Shown here piece by piece: positions 45,133 to 54,957 of a DNA stretch of 64,000 bases. A program made the position numbers and the translations under genes. Below the pieces are notes generated by a model. The model made no database searches. It saw only the letters and a program-made list of their open reading frames with translations, and had not been told where the DNA came from. Source of the stretch: Methanolobus profundi (GTDB lineage Archaea; Halobacteriota; Methanosarcinia; Methanosarcinales; Methanosarcinaceae); assembly GCF_900114835.1 (NCBI RefSeq), contig NZ_FOUJ01000001.1:186001-250000 (forward strand). Reading direction: 5' to 3'. Each line of letters starts with the position of its first letter. Position 1 is the stretch's first letter.

Positions 45133-45942
45133 TCATTTGTCCCTGTGCCTGATAAGCATGTTGGCAAGTTGTGCGAATTGCTCAGGCTCAAGGTTCTCAG
45201 GTCTTTTATCAAGCATTTCCTGAGGAAGTTCGTTTATGAACTCTTTCATATCATCGATCCCAAGAAGCTGTTTGTTCCTGATGAGCGAGTTCCTTACTTT
45301 CTTACGTCTCTGTCCAAAAGCAGCAGTTACAAGGTCCAGGAAATATTTTTCATCCAGTACTTCGAAGTCTGCAGGTCTGGGTCTTATCTCGACCACTGCT
45401 GAGAGGACCTCGGGTGGCGGTGAAAATGCTCCTCTTGGGATCTTCATTATCATGGATGTATCTGCAAAATAGTGTGCGTTCACTGAAAGGCGGCTGTAGT
45501 CCTTTGAATTGGCATGGGCCACGAGCCTTTGCGCGAACTCGTACTGGTACATGAGAATTCCCAGTTCGAACTTATATCTGAATAATTTGAATGTGATCTC
45601 GGAAGATATCGAGTATGGCAGGTTAGAGACTACCTTGTCAAAGGATGGAAAATCAACTTCAAGCACATCTCCGTGGATCAGGGTGAGATCATCCCGGTCA
45701 CCGAAACGGTCCTTTAGAACTTCTACAAGTTCTGGGTCCCTTTCAACGGCAACTACATGGGCTGCCTTTTCCATGAGTCTCTCTGTCAAATTACCGATAC
45801 CTGCTCCGATCTCAAGTATCGTTTCATCAGGTTTGATATCGGCAGCATCCACTATCCTGTCAAGAATGCGCTCGTCTATCAAAAAATGCTGATCATGGTA
45901 TCCACCACGGATACCATATTTCCTTAATATATCATATACCAA
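45133..45942 (-). CDS. ksgA: 16S rRNA dimethyladenosine transferase KsgA/RsmA
   Basis: The 269-residue protein has HDQHFLIDERIL, SAM motif ILEIGAGIGNLTERLMEKA and the catalytic NLPYSISSEI. It dimethylates two adjacent adenines in helix 45 of 16S rRNA late in small-subunit assembly. The neighbours (DUF655, rpoF, L21e, hemK) are the usual archaeal set. Confidence 0.94.
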   Translation of the reverse strand: MVYDILRKYGIRGGYHDQHFLIDERILDRIVDAADIKPDETILEIGAGIGNLTERLMEKAAHVVAVERDPELVEVLKDRFGDRDDLTLIHGDVLEVDFPSFDKVVSNLPYSISSEITFKLFRYKFELGILMYQYEFAQRLVAHANSKDYSRLSVNAHYFADTSMIMKIPRGAFSPPPEVLSAVVEIRPRPADFEVLDEKYFLDLVTAAFGQRRKKVRNSLIRNKQLLGIDDMKEFINELPQEMLDKRPENLEPEQFAQLANMLIRHRDK

Positions 45943-45957
45943 AAAATGAACACCTTT

Positions 45958-46554
45958 TTACTGGTTACGGGGACGGCGTGGGGGTGTAGTGAACAGCCTG
46001 TACTTGATATTGTCATCTTTCAGTTCATCTATGATCCTGTTGACAATGACCTTTTCAGGTGAATGGACGCCTCCGACCCTTTCATGCAGTTCCTCAAGTG
46101 TCTTGAACATTCCTTTCTTCCTTTCATCTATAATGGCCCACATGAGCTTCTTTCCAATGCCTGGTAGTAATTCCAGCATATGGAGCCTGTTAGTGATCGG
46201 ATGTGCATCATTGAAGAACTTAACGAACCTGTCCTCATGGTGTTTTACAGTTGACTCTAAAATGAATGGTAATTCGAGTTGTGCACCGTGGCTCAGATCT
46301 TTGTGGCCTATGCGGTGTTTGACATGATCTATAAGATCCCTGTCTCCGTCTCCAATATATACCCTGGATTGTATCTCCGGGACCTTGCCTTCCTTTGGTA
46401 CAAGTTCCATCAGCACAAAGTGATTCTCGCCGACTGCCTGTACAAGAGGTTTCTTTTGATAAGAAGGGCGTTTATCGTCAGTGCTTCCATATGGAAGATA
46501 ATCTAGGATCCATGCAAACTCTTCTTTTTCAGGTGGCTTTCCCCTCGTTGTCAT
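45958..46554 (-). CDS. DUF655 RNA-binding protein
   Basis: The 198-residue protein matches the archaeal DUF655/COG1491 family. An OB-like N-terminal part contains FAWILDYLPYG and QAVGENHFVLMELVPKEG, and a C-terminal helix-hairpin-helix includes LELLPGIGKKLMWAIIDERKKG. It is predicted to bind nucleic acid. It lies between rpoF and ksgA, the conserved order. Confidence 0.9.
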   Translation of the reverse strand: MTTRGKPPEKEEFAWILDYLPYGSTDDKRPSYQKKPLVQAVGENHFVLMELVPKEGKVPEIQSRVYIGDGDRDLIDHVKHRIGHKDLSHGAQLELPFILESTVKHHEDRFVKFFNDAHPITNRLHMLELLPGIGKKLMWAIIDERKKGMFKTLEELHERVGGVHSPEKVIVNRIIDELKDDNIKYRLFTTPPRRPRNQ

Positions 46555-46632
46555 ATGTTCCCTCCGGTGACATACCTGCTGCTACTTATGCAAGTTCTCT
46601 CGAATAAAAAAAGGGATGTATCGAATATAAAT

Positions 46633-46986
46633 CTAATCCATTGCTTCTTCAACAAGGTTTAGCATTTCATCGAGTTCTTCTTCTGTAAGGGTGAATCTTT
46701 CTTTTGCATAAAGTGATCTGAGCTCGTCCCTGCTCTGTGGCATGATGTCAGCCACTCTGATGGCGATCTCAGGTTTCATCTTTTCAAGCTCAAGGAGTTT
46801 GTTAACAAGTTCCCTTGCTCTCTCAGGGGTTGTCTTTGAGAACATTTCAGCGTGGTTGATAGCTTTGCGCAGTTCATATCCCAGCTCTTCCTCATCATTG
46901 AGACGTTCTTCCATTATCTCGTGCAACATACCCTTGACTTCAGGAAGGGTTAACAATTCCTCACTTAGAACTTCTTTTACTATCAT
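46633..46986 (-). CDS. rpoF: RNA polymerase subunit F (Rpb4 homologue)
   Basis: The 117-residue protein aligns with archaeal Rpo4/RpoF: SEELLTLPEVKGMLHEIMEER, then HAEMFSKTTPERARELVNKLLELEKMKPEIAIRVADIMPQSRDELRSLYAKERFTLTEEELDE. With Rpo7 it forms the stalk of RNA polymerase, which binds emerging RNA. Confidence 0.93.
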   Translation of the reverse strand: MIVKEVLSEELLTLPEVKGMLHEIMEERLNDEEELGYELRKAINHAEMFSKTTPERARELVNKLLELEKMKPEIAIRVADIMPQSRDELRSLYAKERFTLTEEELDEMLNLVEEAMD

Positions 46987-47132
46987 TGGTATACACTCTG
47001 TGCATTATTTGGTTTAAGCCATACTCTGATGGCATGGATAAATAGGATCGTATATTCCGTTAAATACACGCAATAAAGATATATCTAACGATAAATAAAG
47101 GTAATCCAGGTTATAGAACCTGAATTATGTAT

Positions 47133-47426
47133 CTAGTACTTCTGTGGCTTAAGGTGCTGTGGAAGTGAGATTATCTCTTTCATAGCGTTTCCGTCCCTTA
47201 CCTGAAGAAGGAAGGCACGTCCGCGCTGGCCAATGACCTTACCGGTCTTGCCCTGGAATCTTGCATTTGGCATTCCCTTCTGGATGCTTGGGTCGATGTC
47301 GATGTGGACCATCTGTCCATTGTCGAATTCCTGGATCGCCTTGCTTATTGGGGAGAGTCCTCTTTCTCTTGTTGTCTTCTTCAACTTGTACCTTGTACAG
47401 GATTTTTCACCGTGTGATGTTGCCAT
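47133..47426 (-). CDS. rpl21e: Ribosomal protein L21e
   Basis: The 97-residue basic protein has the L21e signature: [58 protein letters not shown] good GGAGG precedes the ATG. It begins the L21e-rpoF-DUF655-ksgA-hemK cluster. Confidence 0.95.
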   Translation of the reverse strand: MATSHGEKSCTRYKLKKTTRERGLSPISKAIQEFDNGQMVHIDIDPSIQKGMPNARFQGKTGKVIGQRGRAFLLQVRDGNAMKEIISLPQHLKPQKY

Positions 47427-47504
47427 GATTATTTTCCTCCATTGATCGAATGATTAGTTTGATGTGTAAATATTTGAATTTTAATTAATATGATGCTGCC
47501 TGTC

Positions 47505-48797
47505 TCATATGTCTACGTTCACGACATTGAGTTCAGCTACTGTAGCCTGTATTCCCAGATTACCTGTAATACTTGGCTCAGTTCTTCCATCGTCCCCTGA
47601 CGTAAGTTCCTTGACATACAGACCACCATCACAGTGTACTTCTATAATGGCATACTCATCTGTTTTCTCTTTGAGCTGTATGTTATGGACGTATCGTTTT
47701 CGGACAAGATCTGCACGCCTGTGCGCAACACGCTGTGGTGTCCTTTGATGTATCTGTACTCCGATAAGGGAGTTGATGGCACCTTCGAGCTTATCCGTGG
47801 AAACAGGCTCTTTGAATGTAACTTTAAGGTTATAAACTTTATCCGCCTTTGACGACTTCAGTGTCTCAATTACTGCCTTCTCGACTATCTTCAGTCCTTC
47901 TACCTCGACCTTTCCGCCAGCAAACTCGTTGATCTTCTTTTCCAGTTCCCATACATCCACGCTGCGGATGGTCGGGTCAAGGGCTTCTACAACGAACGGT
48001 CTTCCGGTTCCGAGCATAAGTGCATCTATGTCCTCACGTCCGGCACCGTGGAACTTGGTGTCTGTTCCATTAGCTGCCTTAACGACCTCTACACCTATCA
48101 GTTCGTCAACAGATTCAGGATATTGCTTTCCTGTGTTGTCGCACTGTTCACAGCCTCTGCCGCCGCAGCTCCTGCATGGCCATCTGGTCTGTGGGATACC
48201 TCTTACGAGCTTTCTGTATCTGCCCTGGATATAAAGTGACTTCACCTGTACACTTGTGGTCCCTTCAGCAATGTCCATTGTCACTAGAATGTCAGGTCTT
48301 TCGAAAGCTACTTCCTTTCCTGTGCGTGCTGCTATGAGCTTACCGACCTCACGGTTCATTTCCGTCTTGAACTGTTCGGCCTGTGTGATCCCGCACTCGC
48401 TCCAGAGTATCTCTTCATTCTCTCCAATGAGGCCGCTGACCTTTGTGCCTACAAGGAATGTGCTGTACTCTCTGTCACCAATGCTCTCGATAGCCCTGTC
48501 TGCCCAGACATCGAGGTCCTCGAATATTCCAAGGCATACCCAGCATTTCTCATCCTCGCCACTTATCTTCAGACTTTTTCTTGCATAAGCGCTGCTGTGT
48601 GCCAGTTCTTCAAGCAGGGACTCATCGCCGTTCTCTTTGTAAAGTGCGTCTCCCTCCATAACCATGCTCAGTTTGATGGCCTGTCCTCTTTCTACATTTG
48701 TAAGGCCGGTGGACAGTTTGGCGAACTGCCTGCCCATGCAATGGTCGCAGATGGGTCCTTCTTCAATTATCTTCTTAGCGGTTTCAAGTATGCTCAT
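47505..48797 (-). CDS. pus10: tRNA pseudouridine(54/55) synthase Pus10
   Basis: The 430-residue protein has an N-terminal THUMP-like, zinc-binding region (CDHCMGRQF near 17-25; CWVCLG; then CRSCGGRGCEQCDNTGKQYP) and a C-terminal pseudouridine-synthase domain with catalytic Asp probably in GAGREDIDALMLGTGRPFV. It makes pseudouridine 54 and 55 in archaeal tRNAs. TrmY, which methylates pseudouridine 54, is encoded just upstream on the same strand. Confidence 0.93.
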   Translation of the reverse strand: MSILETAKKIIEEGPICDHCMGRQFAKLSTGLTNVERGQAIKLSMVMEGDALYKENGDESLLEELAHSSAYARKSLKISGEDEKCWVCLGIFEDLDVWADRAIESIGDREYSTFLVGTKVSGLIGENEEILWSECGITQAEQFKTEMNREVGKLIAARTGKEVAFERPDILVTMDIAEGTTSVQVKSLYIQGRYRKLVRGIPQTRWPCRSCGGRGCEQCDNTGKQYPESVDELIGVEVVKAANGTDTKFHGAGREDIDALMLGTGRPFVVEALDPTIRSVDVWELEKKINEFAGGKVEVEGLKIVEKAVIETLKSSKADKVYNLKVTFKEPVSTDKLEGAINSLIGVQIHQRTPQRVAHRRADLVRKRYVHNIQLKEKTDEYAIIEVHCDGGLYVKELTSGDDGRTEPSITGNLGIQATVAELNVVNVDI

Positions 48798-48881
48798 AGG
48801 ATCACTTTATCTCTCTCTATATCTCGTGTCTCTCTGAATGGTCGGCAACAGATAGGTACTATATAATATAACCTTTATTGG

Positions 48882-49478
48882 TTATGCTTCCTTCCTGTCC
48901 AGTTCATTATGTATTATGATTATGCAGTGGTCGGAATGAAGTGATATGGGGCCTATGTTCAGTGTCTGTTTGGCTACCTTATCGATGATAGCCTCTTCTT
49001 CTTCCGTGACTCCCATGTGGTCGCCAAGGACGAACACCGCATCGTTTCCAAGTCCTTCGCATTCCCTGATATCCTCTCCGTCCTCTCTCAGGTAATAGAT
49101 ATCTCTGCCTGCTTCCTTGAACTCATTTAGCAGGTCCTCAAGACCGGCACGGCGTATGTAGACTCCGGGTGTTGACTGTGTCTCATACTCGATCGCATCT
49201 CTTTCAAGTGCTTTCTTTATGAGCGAGCCACTGCTTCTTTCGTCAGGGTTGAGGTACTTAAGTTTCTCTCCATTGAACCTTACGACCTTTCCAGGGTCAG
49301 GTTCGCCTAGTAATACAAGATGGACATTGATGTCACGCCTCATGCCGTGTGAAAGGAAAAGTGCAGAATTCACGCACCTGCACAGGATATCCATCCTTCC
49401 GGCAGAACCGGGCAGGTCGTTCAGTGAAAAATCACCTGTTGTCAATGCTTTATGTCCAATTATAACGAAATCTTTCAT
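48882..49478 (-). CDS. trmY: tRNA (pseudouridine(54)-N1)-methyltransferase TrmY
   Basis: The 198-residue SPOUT methyltransferase opens MKDFVIIGHKALTTGDFSLNDLPGSAGRMDILCRC and has the knot motif FVLGDHMGVTEEEEAII and the C-terminal LNIGPISLHSDHCIIIIHNELD. It makes N1-methylpseudouridine at position 54 of tRNA. The gap to pus10 is 84 nt on the same strand. Confidence 0.94.
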   Translation of the reverse strand: MKDFVIIGHKALTTGDFSLNDLPGSAGRMDILCRCVNSALFLSHGMRRDINVHLVLLGEPDPGKVVRFNGEKLKYLNPDERSSGSLIKKALERDAIEYETQSTPGVYIRRAGLEDLLNEFKEAGRDIYYLREDGEDIRECEGLGNDAVFVLGDHMGVTEEEEAIIDKVAKQTLNIGPISLHSDHCIIIIHNELDRKEA

Positions 49479-49543
49479 TTATTTTCCTCTGTAAGTGTAA
49501 TTATGATGTTTATGCGCAATTATTTGTAAGTAGCTTAAGGTGA

Positions 49544-50848
49544 TCACTTCTCATTTTTGAGTAGCATCTTTGCAAGTGCAGCAGCGATCTGCCGATAGTT
49601 CATATCGTCACCTGCGATGCCTGCCACGAATTCATCGTATTTGTCAAGGTGTCCGCGCCTGATCATCATCCTTATGTCATCAGCAACACGTTCCTCTTTG
49701 ATCCTCTCGATATCTCTGTTGCTGGGGAGCTCTCTCTTTATAATGTCAGTTCCGGTTATCCTTGTGATCTCGTCCAGCTTTCCTAATCCTTTGCCGGATG
49801 CGAAAGTGTATGCAAGTCCCGGTCTGCCTGCTCTGGCGGTCCTTCCTATCCTGTGGATGTAGGTCTCAGGGTCATGCGGCAGGTCATAATTGAATACTAC
49901 CTCGATATTATCTACATCTATTCCTCTTGCAGCGACATCGGTAGCTATGAGTATGCCTATATCCTCACTCTTGAACCTGTCCATTCTCTGCTCTCTTTTC
50001 TTCTGCTTTATGTCTCCATGTAGCGCATCAGCAGGGTATCCTTTTGACCGCAGCTTGATGACAAGCTTGTCCACATCTTTTTTAGTATTGCAGAAAACAA
50101 GTGCTGATCTTACATTCTCAGCTTCTATCAGTCTTTTGAGAGCTTCCGGTTTAGCGTTGTCCTTAACTTCAAAATAATATTGCTTTACCTGGGGAACTGT
50201 CAGCTCCTTCTGGTCTATCTTAATGTGGACAGGTTCTTTCTGGTATTGTTCTGTAAGCTGGAGTATGGGTTTTGGCATGGTGGCCGAAAAGAGCAAGGTC
50301 TGCCTGCCAGCCGGAATTGTGTCCAGTATTGTCTCTATGTCCTCTCTGAATCCCATGTTCAGCATCTCATCTGCCTCATCAAGTACGACGATACCTATGT
50401 CATCGGTCTGCATCGTCTCTCTTTCCAGATGATCGATGATCCTTCCTGGCGTTCCTACTATGATCTGCACTCCTGATCTGAGCTGGCTGATCTGGGAATC
50501 GACGGATAATCCTCCATATATCGATGCGACCTTTAGTTCAGGGATGTACTTTGCGAGCTTGCTCAACTCTTCGGATACCTGGTTTGCCAGTTCTCTGGTG
50601 GGGCATATGACAATGGCCTGGGTACTTTTCTTTTCGGGTTCCAGAAGTTCCATCAAAGGTATTCCAAAAGCTGCGGTCTTCCCGGTCCCTGTACGTGCCT
50701 GTCCGATGATATCCTTTCCTTCCATTATGATGGGAATACATCTCTCCTGGACCTCGGTGGGTTCCCTGAATCCCATCTCTTTAATGCTCTTTCTTATCTC
50801 TTTTGAAAGATAAAGCCCTTTGAATATCTCTGATCCGTTTGTTTCCAT
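49544..50848 (-). CDS. DEAD-box RNA helicase
   Basis: The 434-residue protein contains the Q motif (FREPTEVQERCIPIIMEG), Walker A ARTGTGKT, PTRELA, DEAD, SAT, and C-terminal ARGID and HRIGRTARAG motifs. It is like the ATP-dependent RNA helicases active in cold adaptation and ribosome assembly. There is no long C-terminal RNA-binding extension. Confidence 0.94.
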   Translation of the reverse strand: METNGSEIFKGLYLSKEIRKSIKEMGFREPTEVQERCIPIIMEGKDIIGQARTGTGKTAAFGIPLMELLEPEKKSTQAIVICPTRELANQVSEELSKLAKYIPELKVASIYGGLSVDSQISQLRSGVQIIVGTPGRIIDHLERETMQTDDIGIVVLDEADEMLNMGFREDIETILDTIPAGRQTLLFSATMPKPILQLTEQYQKEPVHIKIDQKELTVPQVKQYYFEVKDNAKPEALKRLIEAENVRSALVFCNTKKDVDKLVIKLRSKGYPADALHGDIKQKKREQRMDRFKSEDIGILIATDVAARGIDVDNIEVVFNYDLPHDPETYIHRIGRTARAGRPGLAYTFASGKGLGKLDEITRITGTDIIKRELPSNRDIERIKEERVADDIRMMIRRGHLDKYDEFVAGIAGDDMNYRQIAAALAKMLLKNEK

Positions 50849-50902
50849 GATGATCTTAACTCTTTATTGAACCTGATGTTTATGTACCATCCGAAGATAG
50901 CA

Positions 50903-52246
50903 TTATTGATCTTTCATTGCAGAATATCTCTCAGCTATCTTTATGGCTGAATTTGCAACTTCAGTGGCGTTGTGTCCCATTACTCTTATCATGGGTTCTT
51001 TTCCGACTCCACCCTTGTCGTAGATGATGTCAGGTACACTTCCGTGTCTTTGAATTGCATCTGTTGTTCCCCAGTCCATAGTATGTGTGTCCTCTGGCTC
51101 TTCTTCCCTGGAGAATGATGCTATGCTGAAGTTCAGTTCCCTGCATATGTCCACGAGCTCTTCTGAATATCTTATATTGACAGAGGCTCTGTATCCGGGT
51201 TCATGTTTCATTGCAGCAAGTATTATGCGGGCAACATGACTGCTTGCACCGAACTCTATGTCCCCTACGACCTGTGCCGTATCTCTCACTCTTACGATCC
51301 TGCCCGTGACCGCAGCAACCTCGCTTGTCTGGGTGGCATCCTGCACTGCCATTGCTATGTTGCACCCTACTTCAGGAATAAGGTATGACATCTCCTTACG
51401 TTCCCTGAGTATTTCCACAGCCTCTTTCATATTATGTAATACGTTGTACTTTTCTGAACTGTGCAGGACATGGGATAGCTGGTTCACCGGTCCAACTCCT
51501 TTTCCGATGGACAGACTGCCTTCAATGGCATCTACTACGAACCCTTTTGCCATCTTTGCAGCTTCATCTGTGCTATATCCCTGGGCAAGGTATGATGCCA
51601 ATGCAGATGAGTAGGTGCATCCAGATCCGTGCGTTCCACCTTTCACAAAGGTTCCCGGGATCATTGTGTATGTGTTGTTGGCAGAATCATATATTATATC
51701 AGTTGCATCCAGGTGTCCACCGGTGATGATCACGATCCGTACTCCTGTTCTGGCGATGACCTTTGCAGCCTGTTTAGCTTCCTCTGTATTGGTGATCTGC
51801 ATTCCTGAAAGGATGTTGGCCTCGTTGATGTTCGGCGTGACAACCTGACTTATGGGAAGTAGTTCTTCCTTCAGGGTGGATATTGCATCTTTTCGAAGCA
51901 GATCTCCTCCTGCTTCTGCTGCCATCACGGGGTCAACGACCAGTTTCAGGTCATATTCCTTCACGATATCTGCAACAGTTGATATTATGGCTGATGATGA
52001 GAGCATTCCTGACTTTGCCCACTGGATGTTCATGTCCTTGCAAACTGCATCTGCCTGGTTCTTTATGACCTCACATGGGATGTCATAGGCACTTAACACT
52101 CCTGTTGTGTTCTGTGATGTGACCGATGTGATGGCACATGCGGGGTGAAGTCCGAGGGTCGATATTGTTTTGATATCTGCCTCTATTCCGGCTCCTCCTC
52201 CTGAGTCCGAACCTGCTATCGTCAGTATGACCGGTACTTTGCTCAT
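50903..52246 (-). CDS. thiDN: Bifunctional HMP-phosphate kinase / thiamine-phosphate synthase (ThiD-ThiN)
   Basis: The 447-residue fusion has an N-terminal ThiD kinase (IAGSDSGGGAGIEADIKTI; GTHGSGCTYSSALASYLAQG near 205-225) and a C-terminal ThiN domain (about 265-447: IPEVGCNIAMAVQDA, DIEFGASSHVARIILAAM, GVGKEPMIRVMGHN). It phosphorylates hydroxymethylpyrimidine phosphate and joins it to thiazole phosphate. thi4 lies 2.7 kb downstream, so both halves of the pathway are close. No TPP riboswitch was recognised. Confidence 0.93.
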   Translation of the reverse strand: MSKVPVILTIAGSDSGGGAGIEADIKTISTLGLHPACAITSVTSQNTTGVLSAYDIPCEVIKNQADAVCKDMNIQWAKSGMLSSSAIISTVADIVKEYDLKLVVDPVMAAEAGGDLLRKDAISTLKEELLPISQVVTPNINEANILSGMQITNTEEAKQAAKVIARTGVRIVIITGGHLDATDIIYDSANNTYTMIPGTFVKGGTHGSGCTYSSALASYLAQGYSTDEAAKMAKGFVVDAIEGSLSIGKGVGPVNQLSHVLHSSEKYNVLHNMKEAVEILRERKEMSYLIPEVGCNIAMAVQDATQTSEVAAVTGRIVRVRDTAQVVGDIEFGASSHVARIILAAMKHEPGYRASVNIRYSEELVDICRELNFSIASFSREEEPEDTHTMDWGTTDAIQRHGSVPDIIYDKGGVGKEPMIRVMGHNATEVANSAIKIAERYSAMKDQ

Positions 52247-52489
52247 ATCATGTTCTCCTTATCTCTGCTGTTAGTTTCGTAACGGAGCCCTTAAATGTCT
52301 TGTAACTTATATACTAGTTGGTTAACAGGGCCTATATATCTTTGTGATCAGGCCTCTGGCTTGTCGATAAATTGTTGTCTACGATAGTTTTATATATTGA
52401 ATCTGCAACATTGGTGCATCGCAATATGTATAAGTAAATAAACAGATTTACAAGCTAATATTCGCGTATAATTATTTGAATTTATTTAA

Positions 52490-52723
<234 letters not shown>

Positions 52724-52837
52724 AACGAACGTAACCTATAAGAACTAATAGCCATATGAAGGGTAAACTCCAAGCTATAATATTGGCTATAACTTATATA
52801 CTGATCAATTAAATTTCAAACTTAAAGGTGATTATAA

Positions 52838-53008
52838 ATGTCAAAAGGTACTCCCTCAATGGGTAAAAGACAGAAGCGCACGCACGTAAAATGCAGGCGC
52901 TGTGGTAGTGTTTCACTCAACATTCACACAAAACAGTGCACATCATGTGGCTTTGGAAAAAGCACACGCATGAGAAGCTACAAGTGGCAGGCAAAGTGCA
53001 AGTATTAG
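52838..53008 (+). CDS. rpl37e: Ribosomal protein L37e
   Basis: The 56-residue protein starts at ATG 52838 after AAAGGTGAT and ends with [23 protein letters not shown] opens the chain; CRRCG and CTSCGFG form a zinc finger (four cysteines). It is a small basic component of the large ribosomal subunit, lying between lsm and purF. It is easily missed because of its length. Confidence 0.96.
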   Translation: MSKGTPSMGKRQKRTHVKCRRCGSVSLNIHTKQCTSCGFGKSTRMRSYKWQAKCKY

Positions 53009-53031
53009 GTCTCTTCAGACCAGTGATATAA

Positions 53032-54447
53032 ATGCGCGAAGAATGCGGTGTTGCAGGGGTTGTACAGTTCAAAGAAGAAACACATCCAGTACCTTCCGCG
53101 CTTCGCCTCTATTATGCTCTTTATGCTTTACAGCATCGTGGTCAGGAATCTGCAGGGATAACTGTTCATGATGGCAGGCAACCCCAGACCCTCAAGGGTA
53201 TGGGTCTTGTTCCTGAGATATTTGATAAGGATGATCTTGTGTCCCTGAAAGGGGATGTTGGTATAGGTCATGTCCGTTATTCTACATGTGGCGATTCCAG
53301 AATAGAGAACTGTCAACCTTTCATTGTTAAATATAAGAGTGGCAGTGTGGCTCTGGCCCACAACGGAAATCTTGTCAATGGTCTGGACCTCAGAGCTCAG
53401 CTTGAGGCAGAAGGTCATGTTTTTGTTGCTAATTCCGATACAGAGGTAATTGCACATCTACTGGTCAAGGAACTTCTGAAATATGAACCTGTAGAGGCTC
53501 TTCGCAATGTGATGAAGCAGCTCAACGGCTCCTATTCACTTGTCATAATGATCGATGACCTGCTTATGGCTGTAAGGGATCCACTGGGATTCAAGCCATT
53601 ATGCTTTGGTACCATTGATTCCGGTTATGCTGTAGCATCTGAGAGTGTGGCGATCGATACACTTAATGGTAAACTTCTCAGGGATGTAGAGCCAGGAGAA
53701 CTTATTATCTTCAGGGATGGTGAGGTTGAATCACACCAGCTCTTTGATGAGAAATATTCTGCTCATTGTGTTTTTGAATATGTATATTTTGCCCGTCCTG
53801 ATTCTATAATTGACGGACAGCTTGTTTACAGGGTCCGTGAGAGGATCGGTGAGAAACTGGCAGAAGAACATCCAGTTGATGCTGACATGGTATCTCCGGT
53901 TCCGGATTCAGGTATCACTTCTGCTATCGGGTATTCCAAGGGATCGAAGATCGACTACGAAGAGAGTCTGATGAAGAATCGTTATATTGGTCGTACTTTC
54001 ATTCTTCCGGGGCAGGCCATGCGTGAGACTGCCGTGCGTCTAAAGATGAACACTATCAATGAGAATATCAAAGGTAAGAAGGTCGTCCTCATCGATGACA
54101 GTATCGTGAGAGGTACTACTTCCCGTCGTATAATCGATATGGTGCGTAATGCCGGTGCAGAAGAGGTCCATGCACGTATAGGAAGTCCTCCTATAGTGGC
54201 ACCATGCTATCTTGGCATAGACATGGCTTCAAGGGATGAGCTTATAGCTGCCCACAAGACAATAAAAGGTGTCGAGGCTGTGATCAATGCGGATTCATTG
54301 GGCTATCTAAGTGTTGATGGTCTCGTAGCAGCAATTGGCATTGGTAGAGATGATCTCTGTGTGGGTTGTCTTACGGGTGCATATCCTGTAGAGATACCTG
54401 GAGAGAGTATCTGTCAGAGAAGGCAGTTGAAACTGCACGAGTTCTGA
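53032..54447 (+). CDS. purF: Amidophosphoribosyltransferase PurF
   Basis: The 471-residue protein begins MREECGVAGVVQF, in which Cys5 becomes the glutaminase nucleophile after removal of a short leader. A glutaminase domain (about 5-240) contains RGQESAGI and GIGHVRYSTCG; a phosphoribosyltransferase domain contains VVLIDDSIVRGTTSRRI. The C-terminal CVGCLTGAYPVEIP is typical. It commits PRPP to purine synthesis. It follows L37e by 23 nt. Confidence 0.95.
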   Translation: MREECGVAGVVQFKEETHPVPSALRLYYALYALQHRGQESAGITVHDGRQPQTLKGMGLVPEIFDKDDLVSLKGDVGIGHVRYSTCGDSRIENCQPFIVKYKSGSVALAHNGNLVNGLDLRAQLEAEGHVFVANSDTEVIAHLLVKELLKYEPVEALRNVMKQLNGSYSLVIMIDDLLMAVRDPLGFKPLCFGTIDSGYAVASESVAIDTLNGKLLRDVEPGELIIFRDGEVESHQLFDEKYSAHCVFEYVYFARPDSIIDGQLVYRVRERIGEKLAEEHPVDADMVSPVPDSGITSAIGYSKGSKIDYEESLMKNRYIGRTFILPGQAMRETAVRLKMNTINENIKGKKVVLIDDSIVRGTTSRRIIDMVRNAGAEEVHARIGSPPIVAPCYLGIDMASRDELIAAHKTIKGVEAVINADSLGYLSVDGLVAAIGIGRDDLCVGCLTGAYPVEIPGESICQRRQLKLHEF

Positions 54448-54768
54448 CCTGTCTCATTCTATTTTTTGAATTTTATTATATTTTCGATGACGATATAACT
54501 TACTCATATTATGTATAGAGTTATATAAGAGAAGGTTATTATTCTTTTATTGTATTGCAAAAATGCAATTCATGCAAGGATGTACCACCCCTTGCTAAAA
54601 AAAGTGGGATGGGGTTGATCTTAATTCTTTTTTTAAAATATCTGAAGCTTTAGCTCTGGCTTTAGTATCGTTAAAGATCACTGTTGCTAATAGGAATATA
54701 TTTCAGTATTTGAAAAACAGGAGTATACCTGGCAACTAATGTATTATCAGGTCACAATAATTAGAAAA
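54448..54768. other. 321-bp gap after purF
   Basis: No gene is seen. A T-rich stretch after the purF stop probably terminates transcription. A weak hairpin ACCACCCC/GTGG-GAT-GGGG occurs near 54582-54620. Confidence 0.5.
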
Positions 54769-54843
54769 TGGGGCCGGGATCGAGAATCGAACTCGAATCG
54801 TAGCCTCCACAGGGCTACAGGATAACCGCTACCCTACCCCGGC
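54769..54843 (-). tRNA. tRNA-His (anticodon GTG)
   Basis: On the minus strand GCCGGGG and TCCCGGC form the acceptor stem. The anticodon arm is TAGCC-CTGTGGA-GGCTA, with anticodon GTG. The T arm contains GTTCGATTC. The discriminator is C, as expected for tRNA-His, and CCA is encoded (54771-54769). The base before position 1 is A, so the G-1 identity base is not in the gene and would have to be added after transcription. No intron. Confidence 0.95.
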
Positions 54844-54957
54844 TCGAAGTAGGTGCTTTCCATGAAAGCACCCTATAGATGTCCGTTTGTTACATAAACC
54901 TTTTCCTTCGAAAGGACTTCAAACGGCATCATTTTACTTCTTTCTTTGTATGTAATT

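Noticed and set aside
50848-52489. TPP riboswitch near thiDN
   Set aside because: No THI-box-like conserved segments were seen in the short leader on either side.
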